Positions 1 to 6,818 of a stretch of DNA of 11,521 nucleotides are shown piece by piece (within the stretch, counting starts at the first letter, position 1; each line of letters begins with the position of its first letter). The notes below the pieces were generated by a model. The model was not told where the DNA came from. It saw nothing but the letters and a program-made list of their open reading frames with translations, and made no database searches. The stretch spans positions 1 to 11,521 of the forward strand of contig JBHELG010000007.1 of NCBI GenBank assembly GCA_046263195.1, read 5' to 3'. The position numbers were made by a program, and so were the translations under genes. The stretch comes from JBHELG01 sp046263195. GTDB lineage: Bacteria > Actinomycetota > Nitriliruptoria > Nitriliruptorales > JAHWKO01.

Positions 1-1
1 C

Positions 2-988
2 GAGTGGACGGCGGCACTCGGCCGCTGGTGTGCCGCCCAGCCAGATCTGGTGCCCTTCCGCGGGCAGTGCCTGGTGCATCGCGCCCAGATCATGCAGCTG
101 CAGGGCGACTGGCCGGATGCCTTGGAGGAGGCGAAGCGGGCCTACGACCGGCTCACCGATCCGCCCGGTCAGTCACCGATGGTGGTCGCGGCGGCCTGCT
201 ACCGGCTGGCTGAGCTCCACCGGCTGCGCGGCGAATTCGCCAAGGCCGAAGCGGCGTACCGCGAGGCCAACCGGCGGGGCCGACTGCCACAACCCGGCCT
301 GGCCCTGATGCGAGTGGCCCAGGGTGATGTCGAAGCCGCGCTGGCGTCGATCCGTCGGGTCATGGAAGAGGCGCGCGACCACCCCACCCGGTCGCAGCTG
401 CTCGGGGCTTACGTCGAGATCGCGCTCGCCGGGAACGATGTGCCAGCGGCGAGGGAGGCTGCCGATGAGCTGGTGAAGGTCGCTGCGGACGTCGACGTGC
501 CGTACCTGCGTGCGGCGTCCATGTACGCAACCGGGGCCGTCGCATTCGCCGAAGACGACGCCCAAACCGCCCTGGCGGAACTGCGAGGAGCATGGACGGC
601 CTGGCAGGAGCTGGACGCGCCCTACGAGGCCGCGCGGACCCGCGTTCTCCTGGGACTTGCCTGCGGCGCCTTGGGTGACCAGGACGGCGCGGCGATGGAG
701 CTGGACGCGGCGCGCTGGGTCTTCCGGCAACTCGGGGCTGTACCTGACCTCGCCCGGGTGGAGATGCTCTCCCGGAGAGTAGCCGCCGACACCGCCTCGG
801 GGCTCACCGCACGCGAGCTGCAGGTACTCGCTCTCGTGGCAACCGGCAAGACGAACCGGGAGATCGCGCAAAAGTTGGTCATCAGCGATCACACGGTCCG
901 CCGGCACCTGCAGAACATCTTCGCCAAATTGGGCGTGTCCTCACGGGCCGCCGCGACCGCCTACGCGCTCCAGCACCACCTGATCTGA
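2..988 (+). CDS. LuxR-type HTH transcriptional regulator with TPR-like region, 5' end missing
   Basis: The reading frame is open from the first base of the window, so only the C-terminal 328 residues are seen and the true start lies outside. The GTG at 50 is an internal Val codon, not a credible start: the upstream residues continue the same Trp/Ala/Cys-rich helical pattern and there is no ribosome binding site. Most of the visible part is all-alpha, with repeated Ala/Leu/Glu-rich helix pairs resembling tetratricopeptide repeats, typical of the sensing or assembly part of large LuxR regulators. The last 62 residues (bases 800-985) form a classic LuxR/GerE helix-turn-helix: LTARELQVLALVATGKTNRE, then an IAQKLVIS helix, HTVRRHLQNIF recognition helix, and KLGVSSR. 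It should bind DNA as a dimer. Whether an ATPase domain precedes it (LAL type) cannot be seen. The flavoprotein gene 123 bp downstream on the same strand is a plausible target or operon partner. Confidence 0.9.
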   Translation, partial: EWTAALGRWCAAQPDLVPFRGQCLVHRAQIMQLQGDWPDALEEAKRAYDRLTDPPGQSPMVVAAACYRLAELHRLRGEFAKAEAAYREANRRGRLPQPGLALMRVAQGDVEAALASIRRVMEEARDHPTRSQLLGAYVEIALAGNDVPAAREAADELVKVAADVDVPYLRAASMYATGAVAFAEDDAQTALAELRGAWTAWQELDAPYEAARTRVLLGLACGALGDQDGAAMELDAARWVFRQLGAVPDLARVEMLSRRVAADTASGLTARELQVLALVATGKTNREIAQKLVISDHTVRRHLQNIFAKLGVSSRAAATAYALQHHLI

Positions 989-1000
989 CCACTGCGTGGT
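988..1000. repeat. short palindrome just after the LuxR regulator stop
   Basis: ACCAC-TGC-GTGGT is a perfect 5-bp inverted repeat with a 3-base loop that begins on the last base of the regulator's stop codon. No T-tract follows, so it is at best a weak terminator; it could equally be a binding site. Confidence 0.3.
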
Positions 1001-1041
1001 ACGAACAGACCATGTCGCCCCGCTCTCCAAAATTGGTATGC

Positions 1042-1099
1042 GCGGGCGATGAGGTGCCCGCCTGCCGTCCCTAGTGTCACGACGGTGACCGCGGGACGG
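1042..1099 (+). promoter_or_regulatory. two consecutive inverted repeats in the leader of the FAD oxidoreductase gene
   Basis: The first repeat is GCGGGC (1042-1047) against GCCCGC (1056-1061) with an 8-base loop. The second is a two-tier stem: CCGTCCC (1065-1071) against GGGACGG (1093-1099), enclosing GTCAC (1076-1080) against GTGAC (1085-1089) around a GACG loop. The second structure ends directly against the AAGGAG ribosome binding site (1100-1105). It could be an operator for the upstream regulator or an mRNA hairpin tuning translation. The sequence shows the repeats; the role is inference. I could not place a convincing -35/-10 pair. Confidence 0.4.
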
Positions 1100-1111
1100 A
1101 AGGAGCTCGGC

Positions 1112-2332
1112 ATGAGCACGGAGTACGACGCAATCATCGTTGGAGCGCGCTGCGCTGGATCGCCCACGGCGATGCTGCTGGCGCGCAACGGGTACCGCGT
1201 CCTGCTCGTGGACAAGGCGACGTTTCCGAGCGACACGATCTCGACACATATCGTCCACCCACCCGGAGTTGCGGCCCTGAAACGGTGGGGCTTACTGGAG
1301 CGGTTGGCGGCCACCGGTTGTCCCCCGATCGCGACCTACTCGCTCGACTTCGGACCGATCAAGATCGTGGGGTCTCCACGGCCGGACGATGGCGTGCGCC
1401 ATGCCTACTGCCCACGGCGCACGGTTCTCGACTACCTGCTCGTCGAGGCTGCGGTCGCAGCGGGCGCCGAACTGCGTGAGCGCTTCAGGGTTGATGAGAT
1501 CCTGATCGAGGACGGACGCGTGACCGGCCTCCGTGGCCGCACCCCAGGGGGCGCGACGATCACCGAGCGGGCGCGGGTGGTGGTCGGCGCCGACGGGAGG
1601 CACTCGATGGTCGCGAAGGCCGTCCAGGCGCCGCGATACCACGAGCAGCCCACGATCGCGGCGGGCTACTACGCCTACTGGAGCGGGCTCGCCGCCGAAG
1701 GTTTCGAGGGGTACATCCGTCCACCTCGGGCCTTCGCGGCCGTACCCACCAACGATGGGCTGACGATGGTCGTCGCGAACTGGCCGCGTGCGGAGTTCGA
1801 GACCAACCGCAGGGACGTCGAGGGAGCTTTCGCGCGGGCGATCGAGCTCGTCCCCACGTTCGCCGAGCGGGTGCGGGGGGCCAAGCGCGAGACGCGGTTC
1901 GCGGGCACAGGAGACCTGCCGAACTTCTTCCGCAAGCCGTACGGGCCGGGCTGGGCGCTCATCGGAGACGCTGGCTACCACAAGGACCCGATCACCGCCC
2001 AAGGGATCAGCGACGCTTTCCGTGACGCCCAGGCACTGGCGGCGGCCCTCGACGACGTGTTCTCCCGGCGACGTCGTTACGAGGACGCCATGGCCACCTA
2101 CCAGTGGGCCCGCGACGAGAAGGCGCTGCCGATGTTCGAGTTCACCTTGGACCTGGCGCGCCTCGAGCCGCCCCCGCCGGAGATGCAGCAACTCTTGGGT
2201 GCGGTCCAGATAAGCCAAGAGGCGATGGACGACTTCGTCAGTGTCATCGCGGGCACGCTCCCCGTTCCCGCGTTCTTCGCCCCTGAGAACATCGAGCGCA
2301 TCATGGCCGCGCTCACCGCCGAGCCGAGGTGA
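1112..2332 (+). CDS. FAD-dependent oxidoreductase/monooxygenase (PHBH/geranylgeranyl-reductase-like)
   Basis: This 406-residue flavoprotein starts at ATG 1112, chosen for the AAGGAG ribosome binding site at 1100-1105; an in-frame ATG at 1049 has none and would add unrelated residues. The N-terminal Rossmann dinucleotide-binding motif is IIVGARCAG (G11-A-R-C-A-G16), followed by a helix and VLLVDK, where the Asp contacts the FAD ribose. The DG motif VGADGR lies near residues 158-163. The C-terminal FAD phosphate/ribose motif LIGDAGYHKDPITAQGISDA is near 283-302. Together these place it in the FAD_binding_3-type superfamily of group A monooxygenases, tryptophan halogenases and geranylgeranyl reductases. 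The GARCAG variant of GAGPAG is common in one branch of the family. The substrate cannot be read from the sequence. There is no signal peptide, so it is cytosolic. An intrinsic terminator follows at once, so it is probably transcribed alone or with the upstream LuxR gene. Confidence 0.9.
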   Translation: MSTEYDAIIVGARCAGSPTAMLLARNGYRVLLVDKATFPSDTISTHIVHPPGVAALKRWGLLERLAATGCPPIATYSLDFGPIKIVGSPRPDDGVRHAYCPRRTVLDYLLVEAAVAAGAELRERFRVDEILIEDGRVTGLRGRTPGGATITERARVVVGADGRHSMVAKAVQAPRYHEQPTIAAGYYAYWSGLAAEGFEGYIRPPRAFAAVPTNDGLTMVVANWPRAEFETNRRDVEGAFARAIELVPTFAERVRGAKRETRFAGTGDLPNFFRKPYGPGWALIGDAGYHKDPITAQGISDAFRDAQALAAALDDVFSRRRRYEDAMATYQWARDEKALPMFEFTLDLARLEPPPPEMQQLLGAVQISQEAMDDFVSVIAGTLPVPAFFAPENIERIMAALTAEPR

Positions 2333-2342
2333 GCGCTGTTTT
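2309..2342 (+). terminator. intrinsic terminator overlapping the oxidoreductase stop codon
   Basis: GCGCTCACC (2309-2317) pairs perfectly with GGTGAGCGC (2328-2336), a 9-bp GC-rich stem with a 10-base loop, followed directly by TGTTTT (2337-2342). The TGA stop (2330-2332) lies in the 3' arm. This is the best intrinsic terminator in the window. Confidence 0.7.
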
Positions 2343-2398
2343 CCGCTCCTCACCACGGGGGTCGCCGTCCGCTCCCTATATGAGGCGTTCCGGTAGCA

Positions 2399-2456
2399 GG
2401 CGCGCAGAACCAAGGAAGAAGGATCTCGTGCGATCCCCAAGGCGTAGGCGCGCGCC
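2399..2456. repeat. nested inverted repeat
   Basis: GGCGCGC (2399-2405) is complementary to GCGCGCC (2450-2456). Inside it, GGATC (2421-2425) pairs with GATCC (2432-2436) around a 6-base loop. The motif CCAAGG also occurs twice between the arms, at 2410 and 2437. Function unknown. Confidence 0.3.
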
Positions 2457-2545
2457 GAAAGCAGAAGAGCGTCATGTCCCGGGGCGATTCCGCTGCCCGC
2501 CTTTGCCCGTGCTCTGAAGGCGGCACCCCCGACGTCGCCTGAGGG

Positions 2546-2603
2546 CGCTCGCTCCGAAAACTCGAGCGACTTTCGCGCGGTCCGCCGGGCTAACTGCGTT
2601 TTT
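2546..2603 (+). terminator. possible second terminator or attenuator upstream of the ABC operon
   Basis: Two adjacent hairpins are seen. CGCTCG (2546-2551) pairs with CGAGCG (2563-2568) over an 11-base loop. CGCGGT (2576-2581) pairs with ACTGCG (2593-2598), including one G-T pair, and is followed immediately by TTTTT (2599-2603). The stem of the second is short. It could end a small transcript or attenuate the operon leader, since it lies about 190 bp before the solute-binding protein start. Transcription of this stretch is not known. Confidence 0.3.
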
Positions 2604-2657
2604 CACTCTAGTAACGCCCCCCCTGCGATCCGTAGGCTCGTGCTTGTAACGCTCGAC

Positions 2658-2722
2658 CCATGGCCCGGCCTGGGGCTGGCGTCTCAGCGGAGCGTGGAAG
2701 GCGCTCATACCAGGCCCCATGG
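2658..2722 (+). promoter_or_regulatory. candidate structured mRNA leader of the ABC importer operon
   Basis: CCATGG (2658-2663) and GGCCTGG (2667-2673) pair with CCAGGCC (2710-2716) and CCATGG (2717-2722), giving 13 bp interrupted only by a three-C bulge (2664-2666). Within the 36-base loop a second hairpin forms: GAGCG (2690-2694) against CGCTC (2702-2706), loop TGGAAGG. The structure ends 68 bp before the GTG start at 2791. It does not match any riboswitch class I can recall by consensus. A protein-binding DNA palindrome is the other reading. Confidence 0.35.
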
Positions 2723-2790
2723 AAAGGGCAACTCATGGATGAGGGTCACCTCGCGCGGACGCTGCCACGGGAAGCACGGGAGGGGAGCCT

Positions 2791-4365
2791 GTGAGGCGCA
2801 CGATCTTTGCTCGCCTGCTCATCCTGACCCTCTTGGGTGCTGCCTGCGCCGGAGGGGGCGGTGAACAGCTGGGCACGGCGACCGACGACCGGGGCATCGA
2901 AGTACGCATGGCGGCGCCGGAGGACACGTGGCCGCCCGAGGGACAAGATTTTCAGTCGACCACGTTCGCCTACCCCCTCAACGTGAACGTCTACGAGCCC
3001 CTCATCTACCTCGGGTCCGACTACAGCCTTCAACCCGGACTGGCCGAGCGGTGGGAGCTTGTGCCACCCAACACCTGGCGCTTCCACCTGCGCCGAGGAG
3101 TTCAATTCCACGACGGCCGTCCGCTCACGGCCAACGACGTCATGTGGTCCTGGGCGGAGCGTCAGATGCAGGGCCAGAAGCTGACGACCGTGACCAACAC
3201 GCTGGGTCCCGATTCGGTGAAGAAGGTCGACGACTTTACGGTCGACTTCACCCCCAGGGTGCCCAACCTCCGCCTCCCGGAACAGATCGTCCATCCCGAA
3301 GGGGCCATCGTCCCTCGCGGCAACCACTTCGACTCCGACCCTCCGATTGGAACGGGTCCCTTCAGGGTGGTCGAGTACCGCCCGCGAGAAAGCGTGACCG
3401 TCGAGCGCTTCGACGGGTACTGGGGTGAGAAGCCCCAGGTCAAGCGCATTCACACTCGGTTCTTGCCCGATCCGCAGACTCGGGTCGAGGCGCTGCGCGC
3501 CGGTGAGGTGGACTTCGTGATCGACCTGCCCGCGACGGCCGTGGAGTCCCTGACGGCCGGCGGCAGCTCCAAGGTCGTGAGCTCGAAGCCGGGCCGAAAC
3601 GACCTCATCTACAGCAACAAGACCGGTCAGGCACCCTTCGACCTGGGTGCCGACCGGACCATCCGTCAGGCCGTCTCACTGGCCCTCGACCGCCAGGCCT
3701 ACGTCGATGCCGTCTACGAGGGCAATGCCGAGCCGGGCCGGTGGATGGCGCCGAGCTCGGTGCTCGGAGCGTCGGCTGACATCGTGAGACCAGTCCCCTA
3801 CGACCCGGGGCGTGCGCGGGGGGTCCTGGATGCGGCTGGCTGGCAGGCGGGCCCAGACGGGATCCGGGTCAAGAACGGCAGGCCCCTTTCCCTGGCGCTC
3901 ATCGGTACCCAGGAGACCCCCGAAGCCGCGCTGTTGTTCATCCAGGCCCAGCTCAGGGAAGTGGGCATCGCAGTGGAGATCAAGAAGACGCCCGACCGTC
4001 CCACCCGGAACAACCTCTACAACAACACTCAGTTCGATCTCGACCTCGAGCCGCCGAACCAGAACGACGGTAACCCGGCGTTCCTGCCGGTGCTCCGCAT
4101 GTACTCCAAGAACCGGGAAGCCTTCCGCTTCGCACCGGGCGGCGAATTCGACGTGTGGGCAGAGAGGGCACTGGCGGCAACCAGCCGTGAAGAGGTTCAG
4201 CGGGCCTCGGCTGAGATGATGCGGATCCTCATTCACGACGAGTTCATCGTGGTGCCGATGGCGGGGATCTTCCGCATCTACGGGATGACTCCGGACGTCG
4301 GGCTGGGGGACCCGCATCCCTCCCAGACCAATCAGAGCTGGGTGAGCCTCACGAAGACCGGCTAG
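2791..4365 (+). CDS. ABC importer solute-binding lipoprotein, family 5 (DppA/OppA-like)
   Basis: The GTG start at 2791 is set by GGAGGGGAG just upstream and by the signal peptide that follows. The N-terminus has two Arg, a hydrophobic stretch, then LLGAAC with Cys19 as the predicted lipidated residue, so the mature protein would be tethered outside the membrane. The mature part has the SBP_bac_5 signature: GLAERWELVPPNTWRFHLRR leading to GVQFHDGRP (F106-H107-D108-G109) and LTANDVMWSW, then an IGTGPFRV motif and an FDGYWG motif. At 524 residues it has the usual family length. Family members bind peptides, nickel, opines or sugars, and the ligand cannot be told here. The two permease genes follow at 2 bp and then a 4-bp overlap, so the three form one operon. 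No ATPase genes accompany them. Confidence 0.92.
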   Translation: MRRTIFARLLILTLLGAACAGGGGEQLGTATDDRGIEVRMAAPEDTWPPEGQDFQSTTFAYPLNVNVYEPLIYLGSDYSLQPGLAERWELVPPNTWRFHLRRGVQFHDGRPLTANDVMWSWAERQMQGQKLTTVTNTLGPDSVKKVDDFTVDFTPRVPNLRLPEQIVHPEGAIVPRGNHFDSDPPIGTGPFRVVEYRPRESVTVERFDGYWGEKPQVKRIHTRFLPDPQTRVEALRAGEVDFVIDLPATAVESLTAGGSSKVVSSKPGRNDLIYSNKTGQAPFDLGADRTIRQAVSLALDRQAYVDAVYEGNAEPGRWMAPSSVLGASADIVRPVPYDPGRARGVLDAAGWQAGPDGIRVKNGRPLSLALIGTQETPEAALLFIQAQLREVGIAVEIKKTPDRPTRNNLYNNTQFDLDLEPPNQNDGNPAFLPVLRMYSKNREAFRFAPGGEFDVWAERALAATSREEVQRASAEMMRILIHDEFIVVPMAGIFRIYGMTPDVGLGDPHPSQTNQSWVSLTKTG

Positions 4366-4367
4366 CA

Positions 4368-5312
4368 GTGGGCCGCTATGTCGTCCGTCGCCTGGTGGCG
4401 GCGGTACCGACCCTGCTCGGCCTGTCGCTGCTCATCTTCATCCTCGTCACCCTGGCGCCTGGGGACCCTGCCGAAGAGCTCGCCCGGCGGCGGGCTCCGG
4501 GCGGCGAGGTCACCCAGGAGGAGATCGAACGCACGCGTCACGAGCTCGGCCTCGACCGACCCTTCGTCGTCCAGTACGGGCAGTGGCTGAAGGGCGCGCT
4601 CAGAGGCGATCTCGGTGAGTCCTTCTCCCGTCAGACCCCTGTGTGGGACGAGATCCGGGGACGGTTCGGTGCCAGTACCGAACTGGCCCTCGCCGCACTC
4701 CTCATGGTCGTGGGCGTTGCTCTACCTCTCGGAGTCGTCTCCGCCATGCTCCGCCACCATTGGGCAGACCACCTGTCACGATTCGTTGCGCTCGCGGGTG
4801 CAGCGATCCCGGACTTTTTTCTGGCCTATGTGCTCATCGCCGTGTTCGCCACGCGTCTCAGCCTCTTTCCGGTCGCGGGTCGCAGGGGCATGGCCAGCCT
4901 CGTGCTCCCGGCTGCCGCCATAGCCGTGGCCCAAGCCGCCATAGTGGCTCGGTTCCTGCGCTCGAGCCTGCTCGAGGTGCTGTCCGAGGCTTACATCCGC
5001 GCCGCCCGCAGCAAGGGATTGGGCAACGTCCGTGTCGTCGTGCGCCACGGCCTGCGCAACGCGGCCATTCCCGTCGTCACGGTCCTGGGCCCCATCATCG
5101 GAGCGTTCCTGGACGGCGTCATAATCACCGAGGTGATCTTCGCCTGGCCGGGAATCGGTCGGCTCACCTTCGAAGCGATCGTGCAGCGCGATTACCCAGT
5201 CATCCAGGGCGTGGTCATGTTCGCCGGCGCCATCTACATCACACTCAACCTCCTCGTGGATCTCTCCTACTCACTGCTCGACCCACGAGTGCGCCTGGAG
5301 TTGTCGTCGTGA
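4368..5312 (+). CDS. ABC importer permease, DppB/OppB type
   Basis: This 314-residue integral membrane protein starts at GTG 4368, two bases after the stop of the solute-binding gene, so translation is probably coupled; there is no strong ribosome binding site of its own. The N-terminus (RYVVRRLVAAVPTLLGLSLL) is the first membrane helix typical of DppB proteins, followed by an LAPGDPAE motif, a periplasmic-side helix and RGDLGESF. The cytoplasmic EAA loop, which docks the ATPase, is EAYIRAARSKGLG from about residue 207, followed by RHGLRNAAIPV. The C-terminal helices include the conserved VITEVIFAWPGIGRL-like segment. I count about six membrane helices. It would pair with the next gene product to form the translocation pore. 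The intact EAA loop implies that it still needs an ATPase, which is not encoded nearby. Confidence 0.92.
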   Translation: MGRYVVRRLVAAVPTLLGLSLLIFILVTLAPGDPAEELARRRAPGGEVTQEEIERTRHELGLDRPFVVQYGQWLKGALRGDLGESFSRQTPVWDEIRGRFGASTELALAALLMVVGVALPLGVVSAMLRHHWADHLSRFVALAGAAIPDFFLAYVLIAVFATRLSLFPVAGRRGMASLVLPAAAIAVAQAAIVARFLRSSLLEVLSEAYIRAARSKGLGNVRVVVRHGLRNAAIPVVTVLGPIIGAFLDGVIITEVIFAWPGIGRLTFEAIVQRDYPVIQGVVMFAGAIYITLNLLVDLSYSLLDPRVRLELSS

Positions 5313-6196
5313 CCGTCGCCGAGCCGGTCCTGCGGCCGGGGGCCCCACCTTCCCTGACGCCCCGCTGGCGGCTCGTCTTGCGCCGCCTCACCCGTGATCG
5401 TTCGGCCGTGGTGGGAATGGCAGTCATCATCGTCTTCCTGTCTGCGGCCCTGTCCGCGTCGTGGTTGTCGCCCTACGACCCGAGCGCCGTGGATCTCAGC
5501 CAGCGCTTCGCCTCCCCCAGCGCCCAGCACCCTCTCGGCACGGACAACCTCGGCCGTGATGTCTTGTCGCGCTTGCTCCATGGCGCCTCCCTTTCCATCA
5601 GCATGACCGTGATGGCGACTGGAGGGATCACCCTCATCGGCCTGGCCATGGGCCTGGTAGCCGGCACCTATCGTGGGCGGGTTGATGCGCTGATTGCCCG
5701 GCTCGTCGACATACTCCTGGCGCTGCCGACTCTGATCTTGGCCTTGGTGGTCGTCGGACTGTTGGGACAGGGCATTCGCAATCTCGTCATCGCCATCGTC
5801 GTCGTGCGCTCGCCCCGTTACGCCCGCGTCGTGCGGGGCGCGACGCTCAGCATCCTCGAGCGGCCCTTCATCGAAGCGGCTCGGGCCGTGGGCTCCTCAC
5901 AGGGGCGGATCATGCTGCGCCACGTCCTACCCCACCTCCTCGGGCCGGTCGTCGTGCTCAGCACCTTGGACATGGGGATAACGCTCCTCGCCGTTTCCAG
6001 CTTGTCGTTCCTCGGGCTGGGCGTCGGACCTCCCACCCCGGAGTGGGGGGCCATGGTGGCGGAGGCGAAGGACTACCTCGACCGGGCCCCTCAGCTGCTC
6101 GTCTATCCCGGGCTGGCGATCACCTTTCTGGTGCTGGCCTTCAACCTCGTTGGGGACGGGCTGCGCGACTTCCTCGATCCCATGGCCAGGTCATGA
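5309..6196 (+). CDS. ABC importer permease, DppC/OppC type
   Basis: The start is the GTG at 5309, whose GTGA overlaps the TGA stop of the DppB-type gene, the usual arrangement for translational coupling. The frame is open far upstream (from 4643), but that part lies antiphase within the DppB gene and is Arg/Pro/His-rich, so it is spurious. The 295-residue product has a short cytoplasmic N-terminus, a first membrane helix (VGMAVIIVFLSAALSASWLS), then the DppC hallmark HPLGTDNLGRDVLSRLL from residue 74 and about five further helices. The EAA loop is EAARAVGSSQGRIMLRHVLP from residue 189, followed by the family segment FLGLGVGPPTPEWG and a C-terminal DGLRDFLDP. It forms the heterodimeric channel with the DppB-type subunit. 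No DppD/DppF-type ATPase gene follows; the next genes are unrelated small ones. Confidence 0.92.
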   Translation: MTVAEPVLRPGAPPSLTPRWRLVLRRLTRDRSAVVGMAVIIVFLSAALSASWLSPYDPSAVDLSQRFASPSAQHPLGTDNLGRDVLSRLLHGASLSISMTVMATGGITLIGLAMGLVAGTYRGRVDALIARLVDILLALPTLILALVVVGLLGQGIRNLVIAIVVVRSPRYARVVRGATLSILERPFIEAARAVGSSQGRIMLRHVLPHLLGPVVVLSTLDMGITLLAVSSLSFLGLGVGPPTPEWGAMVAEAKDYLDRAPQLLVYPGLAITFLVLAFNLVGDGLRDFLDPMARS

Positions 6197-6214
6197 CCCG
6201 AGCAGTTGGCCGTG
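6181..6214 (+). terminator. weak hairpin around the stop codon of the ABC operon
   Basis: CATGGCCA (6181-6188) can pair with TGGCCGTG (6207-6214), eight pairs including one G-T, with an 18-base loop holding the TGA stop. There is no T-tract, so termination here is uncertain. Confidence 0.25.
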
Positions 6215-6308
6215 GCAGGATCCGCACCCCTCCTGGCCAGAGAACCTGAAGCTGACGTTGAACCTCGTCCTGCTCGCCCACCCCGTAGGCCATCTCTTCC
6301 CGAGCAAG

Positions 6309-6351
6309 GCCTGCCCGCAAAGTTCAAGGCTTGGCAGAAGTGCGGGGAGGC
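6309..6351 (+). repeat. interrupted inverted repeat between the ABC operon and the small membrane protein gene
   Basis: GCCT-G-CCCGCA (6309-6319) is complementary to TGCGGG-G-AGGC (6341-6351): ten pairs with one G-G mismatch, around a 21-base loop. It sits about 58 bp before the next start codon and could be an operon terminator without T-tract or part of a leader. The remainder of the 212-bp gap shows no convincing promoter. Confidence 0.3.
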
Positions 6352-6408
6352 TCACTGCAGCGGGTAGATGGGACAATGCGGGGCAGGACGTGGAGAAGGA
6401 GTTGCATC

Positions 6409-6669
6409 GTGGGTTCTCATCGCGTCGCTGCGCGACCCCAGGCGACATCAGCGGAGGCAATCGGAGCGCGTGGTGTCGGCTTCGCGTCGGTCTTCGCCCT
6501 GGCGGTCGCCTTCGTCGCCTTGGCGTTCGTCGCGATCTGGCGCCTCGCTATCAAGCAGGCCCGGATAGGCGGACTACAGATCGACGACCTGCACATCCAG
6601 CGGCTGCAAGTCGACCGGCTGGAGGGCGAACTTGCGTTGGGTGCAGCGGAGCCGGCCGCGCGGCATTGA
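6409..6669 (+). CDS. small single-pass membrane protein with period-5 I/V-x-x-L repeat
   Basis: An 86-residue product is predicted from GTG 6409, chosen because GAGAAGGAG (6393-6401) lies seven bases upstream; the frame is open from 6331 but has no ribosome binding site there. A short cytoplasmic-looking N-terminus (about 22 residues, Arg/Ala/His) is followed by one strong hydrophobic helix from about residue 23 to 44 (VGFASVFALAVAFVALAFVA), then an RLAIK charged stop. Residues 53-71 show a strict pentad pattern I..L.I..L.I..L.V..L (IGGLQIDDLHIQRLQVDRL), which could form a short beta-solenoid or an amphipathic strand. The tail is Ala/Glu-rich. I recognise no named family with certainty; small proteins with a helix followed by xVxxL pentads occur in various bacteria without a known role. 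No clear operon partner. It is a predicted gene, supported by the ribosome binding site, helix and repeat. Confidence 0.6.
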   Translation: MGSHRVAARPQATSAEAIGARGVGFASVFALAVAFVALAFVAIWRLAIKQARIGGLQIDDLHIQRLQVDRLEGELALGAAEPAARH

Positions 6670-6740
6670 GTTCCGCGTTGGCATGCGTCTTCTCTGCCGG
6701 AGTGCCTGTTCGGGGCGGCACGTGCCGCACGCACCGTCCC

Positions 6741-6754
6741 GCGGTTGCAACCGC
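6741..6754. promoter_or_regulatory. perfect 14-bp palindrome upstream of the small lipoprotein gene
   Basis: GCGGTTGCAACCGC is its own reverse complement over all 14 bases. It lies 135 bp before the GTG at 6890 and about 70 bp after the stop of the small membrane protein gene. A dimeric repressor site is the natural reading, but no cognate regulator can be named. Confidence 0.4.
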
Positions 6755-6756
6755 CC

Positions 6757-6778
6757 TGCCGCCGGACGCCGGGCGGCA
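6757..6778. repeat. 7-bp hairpin directly after the palindrome
   Basis: TGCCGCC (6757-6763) pairs with GGCGGCA (6772-6778) around an 8-base loop. No T-tract follows. It could be a T-less terminator of the small membrane protein transcript or part of a leader. Confidence 0.3.
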
Positions 6779-6818
6779 TGCTGTCGTCACCGTCGCCAGG
6801 TAGCGGCCGAGAGGGAGT

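Larger units (their letters stand above)
2333..2790. other. 458-bp non-coding stretch with several inverted repeats
   Basis: No reading frame here has a ribosome binding site, a recognisable protein or convincing codon use; the frames of 60-80 codons are ordinary for high-GC DNA. It contains a nested inverted repeat (2399-2456), a terminator-like structure (2546-2603), a C7 run (2617-2623) and a bulged long stem (2658-2722). It must carry the promoter and leader of the ABC importer operon beginning at 2791. I could not fix a -35/-10 pair with confidence. Confidence 0.6.

Noticed and set aside
1049..1111. N-terminal extension of the FAD oxidoreductase from ATG 1049
   Set aside because: No ribosome binding site at 1049 and the added residues do not fit the Rossmann N-terminus; ATG 1112 has AAGGAG.
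1292..2440. 382-codon minus-strand frame opposite the FAD oxidoreductase
   Set aside because: No domain and no start signal; explained by the codon bias of the sense gene.
2611..2640. Possible ECF-type promoter, AAC (2613-2615) and CGT (2631-2633) spaced by 15 bp
   Set aside because: The motif is too short and the spacing is slightly off; such matches are expected by chance.
4643..5308. Open reading frame upstream of and in frame with the DppC-type permease, which would make a 517-residue protein
   Set aside because: It overlaps the well-supported DppB-type gene in another frame and is Arg/Pro/His-rich; the GTGA overlap at 5309 gives the natural start.
6150..6803. 217-codon plus-strand frame crossing the end of the DppC gene and the small membrane protein gene
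   Set aside because: Out of frame with the better-supported small gene, no ribosome binding site, and composition rich in Arg/Ser/Gly/Pro without domain.
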